From: an uncultured Nioella sp.
Lineage (GTDB): Bacteria > Pseudomonadota > Alphaproteobacteria > Rhodobacterales > Rhodobacteraceae
NCBI GenBank assembly: GCA_947498125.1
Contig: CANMJH010000001.1
Coordinates: 1,612,001-1,676,000 of the forward strand
Length of the DNA stretch: 64,000 bases
Reading direction: 5' to 3'
The position numbers and the translations under genes were made by a program. Below, one piece after another: positions 10,367 through 18,286 of this stretch. The notes under the pieces are model-generated. The model made no database searches and was not told the origin of the DNA. It worked only from the letters and a program-made list of their open reading frames with translations. The first letter of the stretch is position 1; each line of letters begins with the position of its first letter.

Positions 10367-10408
10367 CCCCAACAATGGCGCACCAATGCCCTGCGCCACT
10401 TGGGGTTT
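10367..10408 (+). terminator. rho-independent-type terminator after trpS
   Basis: A two-part perfect stem starts right after the trpS stop codon: CCCCAA (10367-10372) pairs with TTGGGG (10400-10405), and inside it TGGCGCA (10376-10382) pairs with TGCGCCA (10392-10398). Only a short T run (TTT) follows, so termination may be incomplete. Confidence 0.6.
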
Positions 10409-10430
10409 CCGACTGAAACACTAGGGATTA

Positions 10431-10463
10431 TGTCATGGTGAGATAGGAGATCTTACCATGACA
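10431..10463. promoter_or_regulatory. palindrome enclosing the ribosome binding site and start codon of the VOC gene
   Basis: Left arm TGTCATGGTGAGAT (10431-10444) and right arm ATCTTACCATGACA (10450-10463) are complementary in 13 of 14 positions, and the one exception could form a G-U pair in RNA. The five-base spacer is AGGAG, the Shine-Dalgarno sequence, and the ATG (10458-10460) lies in the right arm. In mRNA the start codon would be sequestered in a stem with the SD in the loop; in DNA the same sequence could be a dyad operator. Confidence 0.7.
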
Positions 10464-10952
10464 TACAAAGCCGATCCCGGAATGACCGTCGGGCATGTTC
10501 ATCTGAAAGTGTCTGATCTTGATCGCTCCATTGCGTTTTATCGCGACGTTTTGGGGCTTGAAGTTCAACAACGCTATGGCGCTCAGGCGGCCTTTTTGTC
10601 GGCCGGTGGATATCACCACCATCTGGGCCTGAATACATGGGAAAGCCGCGGCGGTGGCGCCCCCCCGAAAAACGCCACGGGCCTCTACCATGTTGCTTTC
10701 CTCTACCCTGATCGGGTTGCCTTGGGACGCGCTGTTGCCCAAGTAAAACGACACGGAATTTCTCTGGACGGCGCCGCAGATCATGGCGTCAGCGAAGCCG
10801 TCTATTTCAACGACCCTGATGGAAATGGGATCGAGCTGTATCGCGACCGGCCTCAATCTGATTGGCCCAAACTGGCCGATGGCACGCTTCAGATGACGAA
10901 TACCCGTTTGGATGTCGACGCATTGATTGCCGAGGCCGACCTCGCACCCTGA
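10458..10952 (+). CDS. VOC superfamily (glyoxalase/extradiol dioxygenase-like) protein
   Basis: A 164-residue single-polypeptide VOC protein with two beta-alpha-beta-beta-beta modules (about 10-65 and 75-130). Candidate metal ligands are present at the expected places: His15 (HVHLKVSDLDRS), His78 (GLYHVAFL) and Glu126 (GIELYRD). The overall pattern (IAFYRDVLGLEV, NDPDGNGIELY) resembles CatE/YfiE-type proteins annotated as catechol-2,3-dioxygenase-like, but the substrate cannot be read from sequence. It is monocistronic: a terminator lies upstream and a 125-bp gap downstream. Its SD and start codon lie inside a palindrome, which suggests translational or operator control. Confidence 0.85.
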   Translation: MTYKADPGMTVGHVHLKVSDLDRSIAFYRDVLGLEVQQRYGAQAAFLSAGGYHHHLGLNTWESRGGGAPPKNATGLYHVAFLYPDRVALGRAVAQVKRHGISLDGAADHGVSEAVYFNDPDGNGIELYRDRPQSDWPKLADGTLQMTNTRLDVDALIAEADLAP

Positions 10953-11077
10953 CAGAAATCCCAATCCATTAACTACCGATTAGGAAATTCACAGGATGTT
11001 ACGGCAGCGCGTGTCATGAGGAGGATGGCGCGCGCAGCATCAAAACAACTGATCCGCACCAAAGAGGAGGACTCGCC

Positions 11078-11191
11078 ATGCTTAATGCGAAGGCAAACCC
11101 GGCCCCCGTGCCGCGCGACCAGACCAAATCCACGCCTACACCGGTCACAATGGACTACCAGCTGGGTTTTGCCTCTGGATCTGGGCGCTAA
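11078..11191 (+). CDS. 37-residue small protein upstream of the aminotransferase (unrecognised)
   Basis: A short frame with an ideal AGGAGG seven bases before the ATG, encoding MLNAKANPAP...LGFASGSGR, then TAA. It is proline- and threonine-rich in the middle and ends in a Gly/Ser tail. It ends 38 bp before the aminotransferase ATG, so the two are probably co-transcribed. It has no run of Leu, Val or Ile codons, so a classical branched-chain attenuator leader is unlikely. I recognise no family. The strong SD is the main argument that it is translated. Confidence 0.55.
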   Translation: MLNAKANPAPVPRDQTKSTPTPVTMDYQLGFASGSGR

Positions 11192-11229
11192 AACCTCGCA
11201 TCCTGCCATCGCTGATAAAGAGGGTTCTA

Positions 11230-12093
11230 ATGGCGACTGGCACCAATATTCGTACTTATTTCAACGGCGTTTGGCATGATGGGAATATCCCCATCATGTC
11301 TGCTGCAGACCACGGCACATGGCTGGGTTCCACCGTTTTTGACGGCGCGCGTTACGCCTGCGAGCTTGCACCGGATCTGATGGCCCATGTGGCAAGATTG
11401 AACCGCTCCGCCCGCGCGCTACTGCTGGAGCCGACCCATAGCGATCAAGAGATTTTCGACATCACGTGGCAAGGCTTGCAACATTATAGCCGCGACGCAG
11501 CTGTCTATATTCGACCAATGTATTGGGGCATCAACACAGGTCACATGACCATTGTGCCAGATAGCACCTCTGTTGGATTTGCAATCTGCCTCGAAGACGT
11601 TCCAATGCCAGATCCCGAAAAAACGCTGCGCCTGACAACCACGCAGTTTCGACGGCCGGTACTGGAAAGCAGTGTAACCAACGCAAAAGCAGGCTGTCTT
11701 TACCCCAACAATGCCCGCATGTTGGCTGAAGCGCAGGCCAAAGGTTACGACAACGTCTTAGCGGCCGACGCGCTTGGCAATGTCGCCGAAAGCGCCACGG
11801 CAAATGTGTTTATTGTCAAGGATGGTGTCATCAGCACGCCCGTTCCCAATGGCACGTTTTTGGCCGGAATCACTCGCGCGCGGCATATTTCGAACCTTCG
11901 GGGCGCCGGGTTTGACGTCCGCGAAACGACGCTAAGCTTCGAAGATATTCACGCTGCTGATGAAGTGTTCCTTTCGGGAAATTTCAGCAAGGTCACGGGT
12001 GTGTCGGAATTTGACGGAACGCTCTTTGACACTGGCCCTGTAACTCAAAAAACCTATGAGCTTTATTGGGCTTGGGCGCGCGCCTCCGCGTAA
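11230..12093 (+). CDS. branched-chain-amino-acid-aminotransferase-like protein (fold type IV, PLP)
   Basis: A 287-residue class IV aminotransferase. The PLP lysine is Lys153 (TNAKAGCLYPNNARM) and the cofactor-binding Glu187 is in GNVAESATANVF. The N-terminal FNGVWHDGNIPIMSAADHGTWLGSTVFDGAR is typical of IlvE relatives. In Rhodobacterales a full-length IlvE usually exists as well, and this shorter relative is normally annotated as aminotransferase or branched-chain aminotransferase. D-amino-acid transaminase or aminodeoxychorismate lyase activity cannot be excluded. It is preceded by a 37-residue ORF. Confidence 0.85.
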   Translation: MATGTNIRTYFNGVWHDGNIPIMSAADHGTWLGSTVFDGARYACELAPDLMAHVARLNRSARALLLEPTHSDQEIFDITWQGLQHYSRDAAVYIRPMYWGINTGHMTIVPDSTSVGFAICLEDVPMPDPEKTLRLTTTQFRRPVLESSVTNAKAGCLYPNNARMLAEAQAKGYDNVLAADALGNVAESATANVFIVKDGVISTPVPNGTFLAGITRARHISNLRGAGFDVRETTLSFEDIHAADEVFLSGNFSKVTGVSEFDGTLFDTGPVTQKTYELYWAWARASA

Positions 12094-12182
12094 TTGCGGC
12101 CAAGGCGCGCGGCCTGCATCGCCGTGTTGCTTTGGCCACGACCCTAAGTCATGATACAGATCGGGCTAGATAGGGATGAGAT

Positions 12183-12647
12183 ATGCGTAAGTTTTTGGTG
12201 ATCCTCGACGATTCTCGCGAGTGCCTAAACGCCATGCGCTTTGCAGCCATGCGGGCGTCAGCAACAGGTGGCGGCGTCGAAGTTCTTTCGGTGATTCCAC
12301 CCGATGAGTTTAACCACTGGATTGGCGTTGCAGACCTGATGCGCGCCGAAGCCCGCGAGCGGATTGAAGTGCATTTCGAAGTTTTCGCTAAGTGGATGCG
12401 CGATAAACAAAATGTTGACCCTGAACTGGTCATTCGCGAGGGCGAGCCTATTGATGAAATTATGGCCCAGATCAATGAAGACCGTGAGGTGGGCGTCTTG
12501 GTTCTTGGCGCGGGATCCGGCAAAGGCGGACCTGGTCCGATCATCTCAGCTTTGTCACGCAATGCTGGCAATTTGCCCATTCCAATCACCATCGTTCCCG
12601 GTGAATTGTCAAAAGAGCAATTAGAAGCGGTTAGTAAGCCCGCTTAG
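12183..12647 (+). CDS. universal stress protein, UspA family
   Basis: A 154-residue single Usp domain. It begins RKFLVILDDSRECLNAMRFAA (the family's usual start) and has the C-terminal nucleotide-binding motif VLVLGAGSGKGGPGPIISAL (about 103-122), a G-x2-G-x9-G variant, followed by ITIVPGEL. Presence of this loop suggests an ATP-binding Usp. It stands alone between the aminotransferase and nfuA, which lies 71 bp downstream. Confidence 0.9.
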   Translation: MRKFLVILDDSRECLNAMRFAAMRASATGGGVEVLSVIPPDEFNHWIGVADLMRAEARERIEVHFEVFAKWMRDKQNVDPELVIREGEPIDEIMAQINEDREVGVLVLGAGSGKGGPGPIISALSRNAGNLPIPITIVPGELSKEQLEAVSKPA

Positions 12648-12718
12648 AATCATTCCAAATATTGACTTTCCTGACCTGCAATCGCATATCTTGAGCGACT
12701 GCCAAGGAGTGCTATCCG

Positions 12719-13279
12719 ATGTTCATCCAAACCGAATCCACCCCAAACCCTGCCACGCTAAAATTCCTGCCGGGCCAACAGGTGCTTGAGATGGGAACCG
12801 CCGATTTTCCATCGGCTGATAGCGCCGGAACCTCGCCTTTGGCGGGCCGCATTTTTGGCGTTGATGGCGTCACTGGCGTATTTTTGGGGACCGATTTTGT
12901 AACCGTCACCAAAACCGACGCAACAGAATGGGACCATGTTAAACCCGCGATTCTGGGCGCGATCATGGAGCATTTCCAATCTGGCGCAGCCGCTGTTGAA
13001 GGCACGGACAGTGCTGGTGGTCACGCAGAGCATAGCGGCGAAGACGCCGAGATTGTTGGCCAGATCAAAGAGCTTTTGGATACACGTGTGCGCCCTGCTG
13101 TGGCCCAGGATGGTGGCGACATCACATTCCATGGCTTTGAACGCGGCATTGTCTATTTGCACATGCAAGGTGCCTGCGCTGGCTGCCCCTCGTCTACCGT
13201 GACGTTGAAAATGGGCATCGAGAACCTGTTGCGCCACTACATCCCTGAAGTGGTTGAGGTTCGCGCGGTTGACGTCTAG
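12719..13279 (+). CDS. NfuA/NifU-type iron-sulfur cluster carrier
   Basis: A 186-residue protein with an N-terminal Nfu_N domain (MFIQTESTPNPATLKFLPG) and a C-terminal NifU-like domain with the cluster-binding CxxC at Cys153 and Cys156 (ACAGCPSST). It delivers assembled Fe-S clusters to apo-proteins. A mildly acidic His/Asp/Glu-rich linker (about 95-110) joins the two domains. Its 3' end overlaps the start region of tsaB, so nfuA-tsaB-rimI are probably co-transcribed. Confidence 0.92.
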   Translation: MFIQTESTPNPATLKFLPGQQVLEMGTADFPSADSAGTSPLAGRIFGVDGVTGVFLGTDFVTVTKTDATEWDHVKPAILGAIMEHFQSGAAAVEGTDSAGGHAEHSGEDAEIVGQIKELLDTRVRPAVAQDGGDITFHGFERGIVYLHMQGACAGCPSSTVTLKMGIENLLRHYIPEVVEVRAVDV

Positions 13280-13925
13280 CCCCATCGTTTTGGGTTTTGA
13301 TACATCGCTGGCCCATTGCGGCGCAGCGGTGTTTTCGGGCGGCGACGTCGTGGCCGCCAAATACGAAGACATGACCAAGGGCCAGGCCGAGCGGCTGATC
13401 CCTATGATTGCGGAAACCCTGCAAGAGGCTGGACTTAGCAAACGCGACGTTACAGCCATCGGGGTCGGCATTGGTCCCGGCAATTTTACAGGCATTCGCA
13501 TCTCGGTTTCTGCCGCACGATCGATGGCGCTTGCATTGGGCATTCCCGCTATTGGGGTCTCACTGCTCGAAGCTTTGGCAGAAGGGAGTAACGCGCCGGT
13601 TTTGGCATCAATCGATGCGCGGCGCGATCATGTCTACTTGCAACGCTTTGCTGATGGCGCAAATCGTGGGCCAGAGTTAGTGGCCTTCACCGATATCGGA
13701 GCCGATTGGGCCGTTCCGGGCCTGATCTGTCAGGGCAATCGCGCAAATGACCTTGGTAATCGCCTGAAATGTAGCGCGGGGCCTACGCAATACGCGCCGG
13801 CTTCGGCCATTGCCCGCATTGCCGCGCGCCGGGCTGGTACTAACCAGCCGCGCCCTGCCCCGCTTTACCTTAGACCTGCCGATGCCGCCCCGGCCCGTGA
13901 CAAAGGTCCGGTGATCCTGTCATGA
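13269..13925 (+). CDS. tsaB: tRNA threonylcarbamoyladenosine biosynthesis protein TsaB
   Basis: TsaB is the scaffold partner of TsaD in the t6A tRNA modification. It has an ASKHA-type N-lobe (PIVLGFDTSLAHCGAAVF) and the TsaB motif GVGIGPGNFTGIRISVSAARSMALAL (about 71-96). No ATG is available. Two TTG codons, 13254 and 13269, are in frame inside the nfuA 3' end; GAGG at 13256-13259 favours 13269, giving 218 residues. It overlaps rimI by ATGA. The tsaB-rimI pair is conserved in many bacteria. Confidence 0.93.
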   Translation: MTSSPIVLGFDTSLAHCGAAVFSGGDVVAAKYEDMTKGQAERLIPMIAETLQEAGLSKRDVTAIGVGIGPGNFTGIRISVSAARSMALALGIPAIGVSLLEALAEGSNAPVLASIDARRDHVYLQRFADGANRGPELVAFTDIGADWAVPGLICQGNRANDLGNRLKCSAGPTQYAPASAIARIAARRAGTNQPRPAPLYLRPADAAPARDKGPVILS

Positions 13926-14335
13926 GCCCAGAGGATATGGCATCACTGCACGAACGTTGCTTTGAAACCCCTCGCCCTTGGCGCGCTGATGAATTTATGA
14001 GCTTTCTTGCTCAAGGCGCAATCGACGTCATTACTGGCGATGCAGGCTTTGCCATTATCCGATCAATCGCAGATGAGGCCGAGCTTTTGACCTTGGCCGT
14101 TGACCCCGATCAACAACGCAAGGGTCACGGACGAAATTTGCTTACTGAGGCAGTCAAAACCGCGAAAACACGTGGTTGTGCCCAGATATTCTTAGAAGTT
14201 TCGGCACAGAACGCCGCCGCAAAAGCGCTGTATCAAACTGCTGGTTTTTCGGAAACCGGACGCCGCCGCGCTTATTACCAAACCCCCGACCACGACCGCG
14301 TTGATGCATTGGTTATGGCAATGGACCTTGCGTAA
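13922..14335 (+). CDS. rimI: ribosomal protein S18-alanine N-acetyltransferase-like GNAT
   Basis: A 137-residue GNAT domain. The acetyl-CoA loop is seen as LLTLAVDPDQQRKGHGRNLL (Q-x-x-G-x-G/A variant, about 57-76), followed by IFLEVSAQNAAAKALYQTAGFSETGRRRAYY, a classic RimI C-terminus. The position directly after tsaB and the ATGA overlap support RimI. Substrate specificity is inferred from context. Confidence 0.87.
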   Translation: MSPEDMASLHERCFETPRPWRADEFMSFLAQGAIDVITGDAGFAIIRSIADEAELLTLAVDPDQQRKGHGRNLLTEAVKTAKTRGCAQIFLEVSAQNAAAKALYQTAGFSETGRRRAYYQTPDHDRVDALVMAMDLA

Positions 14336-14362
14336 ACCTTGAGGGTTTCAAGAGAATCCAGT

Positions 14363-14400
14363 TGACCCTGCGCGCAGGCTTTGCCCTAATTCGCGCAGGG
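14363..14400 (+). promoter_or_regulatory. promoter overlapped by a perfect inverted repeat, upstream of the bmpA-type operon
   Basis: Between rimI and the BMP-family gene there is TTGACC (14363-14368), a 17-bp spacer and CTAATT (14386-14391), an acceptable sigma-70 promoter. A perfect 9-bp inverted repeat, CCCTGCGCG (14366-14374) and CGCGCAGGG (14392-14400), begins inside the -35 and ends just past the -10. The geometry suits a repressor operator. The other possibility is a rimI terminator, but no T run follows. Confidence 0.5.
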
Positions 14401-14474
14401 GATCACCTGATCTTTTTGACAAGGGGCGACACTTCAAAGACCGCTCCAACACAATCCAATCGGGAGAAGACGAG

Positions 14475-15467
14475 ATGTCTTATTTCAAAAACTTTATGGC
14501 GGCGGCCGCCTCGGTGGCACTTACTGCTACAGCCGCAGTTGCCCAAGACCCGGCGATTATCTTTGACCTAGGCGGTAAATTTGACCGCTCCTTTAACGAA
14601 GCTGCCTTTAACGGGGCCGAGCTTTGGGCCGACGAAACCGGCGGCAGCTACCGTGAGATCGAGCTGCAATCAGACGCGCAACGCGAACAAGCCATGCGCC
14701 GTTTGGCCGAAGCAGGCTCCAACCCGATTGTTATGGCAGGCTTTAGCCAAGCCTCATCTCTCGCAGTTGTGGCACCAGACTACCCCGACACCACCTTCGT
14801 CATCATTGATGGCGTTGTAGATGAGCCTAATGTGCGTTCGGTGATTTTCCGCGAGCATGAAGGCTCGTATCTCGTTGGCATGCTGGCGGGCCTTGCTTCC
14901 GAAACCGGCACTGTCGGCTTTGTTGGCGGTATGGATATTCCGCTGATCAGCCGCTTTGGCTGTGGCTACGCACAAGGCGTGCGCGCTGTGAACCCTGACG
15001 CGACGATCATCCAGAACATGACCGGCACTACCCCGGCAGCATGGAATGACCCGGTTCGCGGTGGTGAGCTGACCCGCAACCACATTAGCCAAGGCGCTGA
15101 TGTTGTCTTTGCAGCGGCTGGCGGCACTGGTCTTGGTGTTCTGCAAACCGCAGCTGATGAGGGCATCCTGTCCATCGGCGTAGACAGCAACCAAAACTAC
15201 CTGCACCCAGGTCAGGTTCTGACCTCGATGGTCAAGCGCGTAGACGTTGCCGTGTATGACGCATTCACCGCTGGCCCCGACATCGAAACTGGCCTGTTTG
15301 TTATGGGTCTGTCGGAAGACGGCGTAGGCTATGCCTTGGATGATAACAATTCCGAGCTGGTCACCGCAGATATGTTGGCCACGGTCGATGCCGCACGCGA
15401 TGCAATTATTGCTGGCGAGATTTCGGTTCACAACTACACCGAAGACGGCATGTGCCCGGTTGAATAA
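14475..15467 (+). CDS. BMP family ABC transporter substrate-binding protein (nucleoside type)
   Basis: A 330-residue periplasmic protein with a cleavable signal peptide (about 1-23, ending AVAQD). The mature part has the BmpA/TmpC/Med pattern: IIFDLGGKFDRSFNEAAFNGAELW, then FVIIDGVVDEPNVRSVIFREHEGSYLVGMLAGL (about 112-144), VGFVGGMDIPLISRFGCGYAQGV and AAAGGTGLGVLQTA. Known family members bind purine nucleosides. It heads an operon with an ATPase and two permeases; a stem-loop separates it from them, probably for higher expression of the binding protein. A promoter/operator-like element lies about 75 bp upstream. Confidence 0.93.
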   Translation: MSYFKNFMAAAASVALTATAAVAQDPAIIFDLGGKFDRSFNEAAFNGAELWADETGGSYREIELQSDAQREQAMRRLAEAGSNPIVMAGFSQASSLAVVAPDYPDTTFVIIDGVVDEPNVRSVIFREHEGSYLVGMLAGLASETGTVGFVGGMDIPLISRFGCGYAQGVRAVNPDATIIQNMTGTTPAAWNDPVRGGELTRNHISQGADVVFAAAGGTGLGVLQTAADEGILSIGVDSNQNYLHPGQVLTSMVKRVDVAVYDAFTAGPDIETGLFVMGLSEDGVGYALDDNNSELVTADMLATVDAARDAIIAGEISVHNYTEDGMCPVE

Positions 15468-15493
15468 GCCACTCTTTCAATAGAGCTTCTCCT

Positions 15494-15525
15494 CGGGCCG
15501 TCCTTCTGGGCGGCCCGATTGTTTT
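15494..15525 (+). terminator. stem-loop with T-rich tail between binding-protein and ATPase genes
   Basis: CGGGCCG (15494-15500) and CGGCCCG (15511-15517) form a perfect 7-bp stem with a 10-base loop, followed by ATTGTTTT. In this position it probably terminates part of the transcripts or protects the binding-protein mRNA end, giving the usual excess of periplasmic component over the membrane complex. Confidence 0.65.
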
Positions 15526-15648
15526 ATGGGCAGCTTCCCGCCGGGGCAGTTCTGTACAGACTTCATTGCCCACGCTAACGTTTTGTTAAGCGAATCCATC
15601 CCGTTAAACAGGACAGATGAGCAAAGGGAAAATAGGGGACCCCCGGAT

Positions 15649-17193
15649 ATGAGCGACGGCGACGCATATGCGATTGAGCTAAAGGGCATTTCCAAGGCTT
15701 TCGGCCCGGTTCAAGCCAACAAAGACATCTCGATTTCCGTCCGAAAGGGAACGATCCACGGCATTGTCGGAGAAAACGGCGCCGGGAAATCCACGCTGAT
15801 GTCGATCCTTTACGGGTTTTACAAAGCTGATGCTGGTGAGGTTTTTATCAACGGCCAACTTACCCCGATCACGGACAGTCAGGCCGCGATCAGTGCAGGG
15901 ATCGGCATGGTGCATCAGCATTTCAAGCTGGTGGAAAACTTCACTGTTGTCGAAAACGTAATCCTGGGCGCCGAAGATGGCGCAATGCTGCAACCCTCGA
16001 TCTCTAAGGCCCGGAAACTTTTGACTGAATTGGCCGACGAATACGAGCTGCATGTTGACCCTGATGCGGTGATTGAAGACCTTTCGGTTGGTCACCAGCA
16101 ACGGGTCGAAATCCTAAAACAACTCTACCGTCAGGCCGATATTCTGATCTTGGATGAACCAACCGGCGTTTTAACCCCCTCCGAAGCTGATCACCTTTTC
16201 CGCATTCTCAATGGCCTGCGGGCGCAAGGGAAAACCATCATTTTGATCACCCATAAACTGCGCGAGATCATGGACGTGACCGACACCGTTAGTGTCATGC
16301 GGCGCGGCGAAATGACCGCGACTGTAAAAACATCCGAAACCAGCCCAGAGCATCTGGCCGAATTAATGGTGGGCCGGAAAGTGTTGCTGGAAGTCGCCAA
16401 AACCCCCGCCAAACCCGGCGATGTGGTGCTAGATGTCAAAAACCTTAGCGTTTGGGATGATCAGAATGTCGAGCGCTTAAAGAGCGTTTCGCTGGAAATT
16501 CGCGCCGGTGAAATCCTCGGAATTGCAGGTGTCGCGGGAAATGGGCAGTCCGAACTGCTTGAAGTTTTGGGCGGTATGATCCCTGCCAAAAGTGGCGAGA
16601 TTTCCGTAAATGGCGCATCGCTTGATCTGACGGGGCGCGAAAGCGACGGGCAAAGCCGCCGCAAACGTGGCATCGCCCATGTGCCCGAAGACCGGCAGAA
16701 AGAAGGGTTGATCATGGCCTATCCGGCCTGGGAAAACGTCGCCTTTGGCTATCACCACGATGCAAAATTCCAAAAGAACAAACTGTTCATGGATCACGGA
16801 GCCATGAAACGCGATATGGCCGAGAAAATGGAGCGCTTCGATGTGCGCCCACCAAATCCTTTCCTTGAGGCCAAAAATTTTTCCGGTGGCAACCAACAAA
16901 AAATCGTTGTCGCCCGCGAGATCGAGCGCAACCCCGACCTCTTGCTGATCGGGCAACCTACACGCGGCGTTGATATTGGCGCGATTGAGTTCATCCACGA
17001 GCAAATTGTTGCGCTGCGGGATGAAGGCAAAGCGATCTTGCTGGTGTCAGTTGAACTGGATGAAATCCTTTCGCTTTCGGATCGCATCGCCGTCATGTTT
17101 GACGGGCAAATCATGGGCGAACGGCTGCCTGCCGAAACCGATGAAGGCGAACTTGGCCTGTTGATGGCTGGCGTAACCAAAGGGGCTGCATAA
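15649..17193 (+). CDS. nucleoside-type ABC transporter, double ATP-binding protein
   Basis: A 515-residue tandem ATPase of the sugar/nucleoside (RbsA/NupA-like) type. First cassette: Walker A GENGAGKST (about 43-51), signature LSVGHQQRVEI and Walker B ILILDEPT. Second cassette: degenerate Walker A GVAGNGQSE (about 289-297), FSGGNQQK signature and LLIGQPTRGVD. The degenerate second Walker A is normal for this family. The ATG at 15649 follows AGGGGA and starts at the homologous MSDGDAYAIELKGISKAFG; the longer in-frame start at 15526 begins at the T-run end of the upstream terminator and is rejected. Confidence 0.94.
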   Translation: MSDGDAYAIELKGISKAFGPVQANKDISISVRKGTIHGIVGENGAGKSTLMSILYGFYKADAGEVFINGQLTPITDSQAAISAGIGMVHQHFKLVENFTVVENVILGAEDGAMLQPSISKARKLLTELADEYELHVDPDAVIEDLSVGHQQRVEILKQLYRQADILILDEPTGVLTPSEADHLFRILNGLRAQGKTIILITHKLREIMDVTDTVSVMRRGEMTATVKTSETSPEHLAELMVGRKVLLEVAKTPAKPGDVVLDVKNLSVWDDQNVERLKSVSLEIRAGEILGIAGVAGNGQSELLEVLGGMIPAKSGEISVNGASLDLTGRESDGQSRRKRGIAHVPEDRQKEGLIMAYPAWENVAFGYHHDAKFQKNKLFMDHGAMKRDMAEKMERFDVRPPNPFLEAKNFSGGNQQKIVVAREIERNPDLLLIGQPTRGVDIGAIEFIHEQIVALRDEGKAILLVSVELDEILSLSDRIAVMFDGQIMGERLPAETDEGELGLLMAGVTKGAA

Positions 17194-17194
17194 A

Positions 17195-18283
17195 ATGGAT
17201 AAGATGCCGAAATGGGCCGATATCGCCCTGATACCATTCATCAATTTGGTGTTGGCCTTACTCGTTTCGGGCCTAGTTGTGCTCCTGATTGGACAAAACC
17301 CGATTGAAGCGATGACAATCATGGTTCGCGGCGCAGTTGGGTCGGCCTATGGCTGGGGATATACGCTCTATTACACAACCAATTTCATCTTCACTGGCCT
17401 TGCCGTTGCTGTCGCTTTTCATGCCCGAATGTTCAATATTGGCGGCGAGGGGCAAGCGGCGCTCGGCGGGCTTGGCGTTGCCGTTGTTTGCCTCAGCGTG
17501 AACTGGCCACATTGGTCAATTGGGCTTTTTGCGGCCATCATTGGCTCAGCTCTTTTTGGGGCCGCATGGGCGGCTATCCCAGCTTACCTGCAGGCCAAAC
17601 GCGGCAGCCATGTCGTGATCACCACAATTATGTTCAACTTCATTGCATCGGCCCTTTTGGTTTATCTTCTGGTCAACGTCTTCCGTGTCCCGGGCTCGAT
17701 GGCCCCTGAAACTGCACGGTTTGCGGAGGCGGTGCATCTTCCAAATGCTGCTGCAATTCTTCCTTGGGTTGGGTTTTCGCGCTCTACCCCGCTGAATGTG
17801 TCGTTCATCATCGCGATTATAGCCTGTATCGGTGTCTATTTGTTGATTTGGCGCACACGTCTTGGCTATGAAATCCGGTCTTTTGGCCAATCTGAAACAG
17901 CCGCGGTCTATGCTGGCATCAACCCGGTGCGGATCATTATGATTTCGATGCTGATCTCGGGCGGCTTGTCAGGCCTTATGGCCATCAACTCGGTTATGGG
18001 CGAAGCGGAACGGCTGGTCCTTGATCCCGTTGAAGGTGCAGGGTTTGTTGGTATCGCCGTGGCGCTCATGGGCCGTTCGCACCCGGTTGGCGTGTTTCTT
18101 GCTGCACTGCTTTTTGGCATGCTCTACCAAGGCGGCGCCGAGCTTTCATTCGAAATGCCGGGCATCAGCCGCGAGATGCTTTTGGTTATTCAGGCTCTTG
18201 TCATCCTCTTTACCGGTGCACTGGATAATATGGTCAGGTCACCGGTCGAACGCATGTTCATAGCAATTAAGAAGGGGGCATAA
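17195..18283 (+). CDS. nucleoside-type ABC transporter permease 1
   Basis: A 362-residue BPD_transp_2 family inner-membrane permease with about 8-10 hydrophobic segments. Landmarks: FHARMFNIGGEGQAALGGLG (about 73-92), the coupling-region GSHVVITTIMFNFIASALL, and EIRSFGQSETAAVYAGIN (about 225-243), the EAA-like loop of the family. It starts one base after the ATPase stop. With the next gene it should form the heterodimeric channel. Confidence 0.93.
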   Translation: MDKMPKWADIALIPFINLVLALLVSGLVVLLIGQNPIEAMTIMVRGAVGSAYGWGYTLYYTTNFIFTGLAVAVAFHARMFNIGGEGQAALGGLGVAVVCLSVNWPHWSIGLFAAIIGSALFGAAWAAIPAYLQAKRGSHVVITTIMFNFIASALLVYLLVNVFRVPGSMAPETARFAEAVHLPNAAAILPWVGFSRSTPLNVSFIIAIIACIGVYLLIWRTRLGYEIRSFGQSETAAVYAGINPVRIIMISMLISGGLSGLMAINSVMGEAERLVLDPVEGAGFVGIAVALMGRSHPVGVFLAALLFGMLYQGGAELSFEMPGISREMLLVIQALVILFTGALDNMVRSPVERMFIAIKKGA

Positions 18284-18286
18284 GCG

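Noticed and set aside
10428-10964. 178-residue minus-strand ORF opposite the VOC gene
   Set aside because: It is antisense and its tail is created by the palindrome around the VOC start codon; no SD or family motif.
12758-13543. 261-residue minus-strand ORF across nfuA and tsaB
   Set aside because: Spans two well-supported plus-strand genes; no motif.
15526-15648. 41-residue extension of the nucleoside ABC ATPase
   Set aside because: It begins at the end of the T run of the upstream terminator; homology and SD start at 15649.
16513-16539. Degenerate second Walker A in the ABC ATPase as a broken cassette
   Set aside because: It is standard in the double-ATPase sugar/nucleoside importers.
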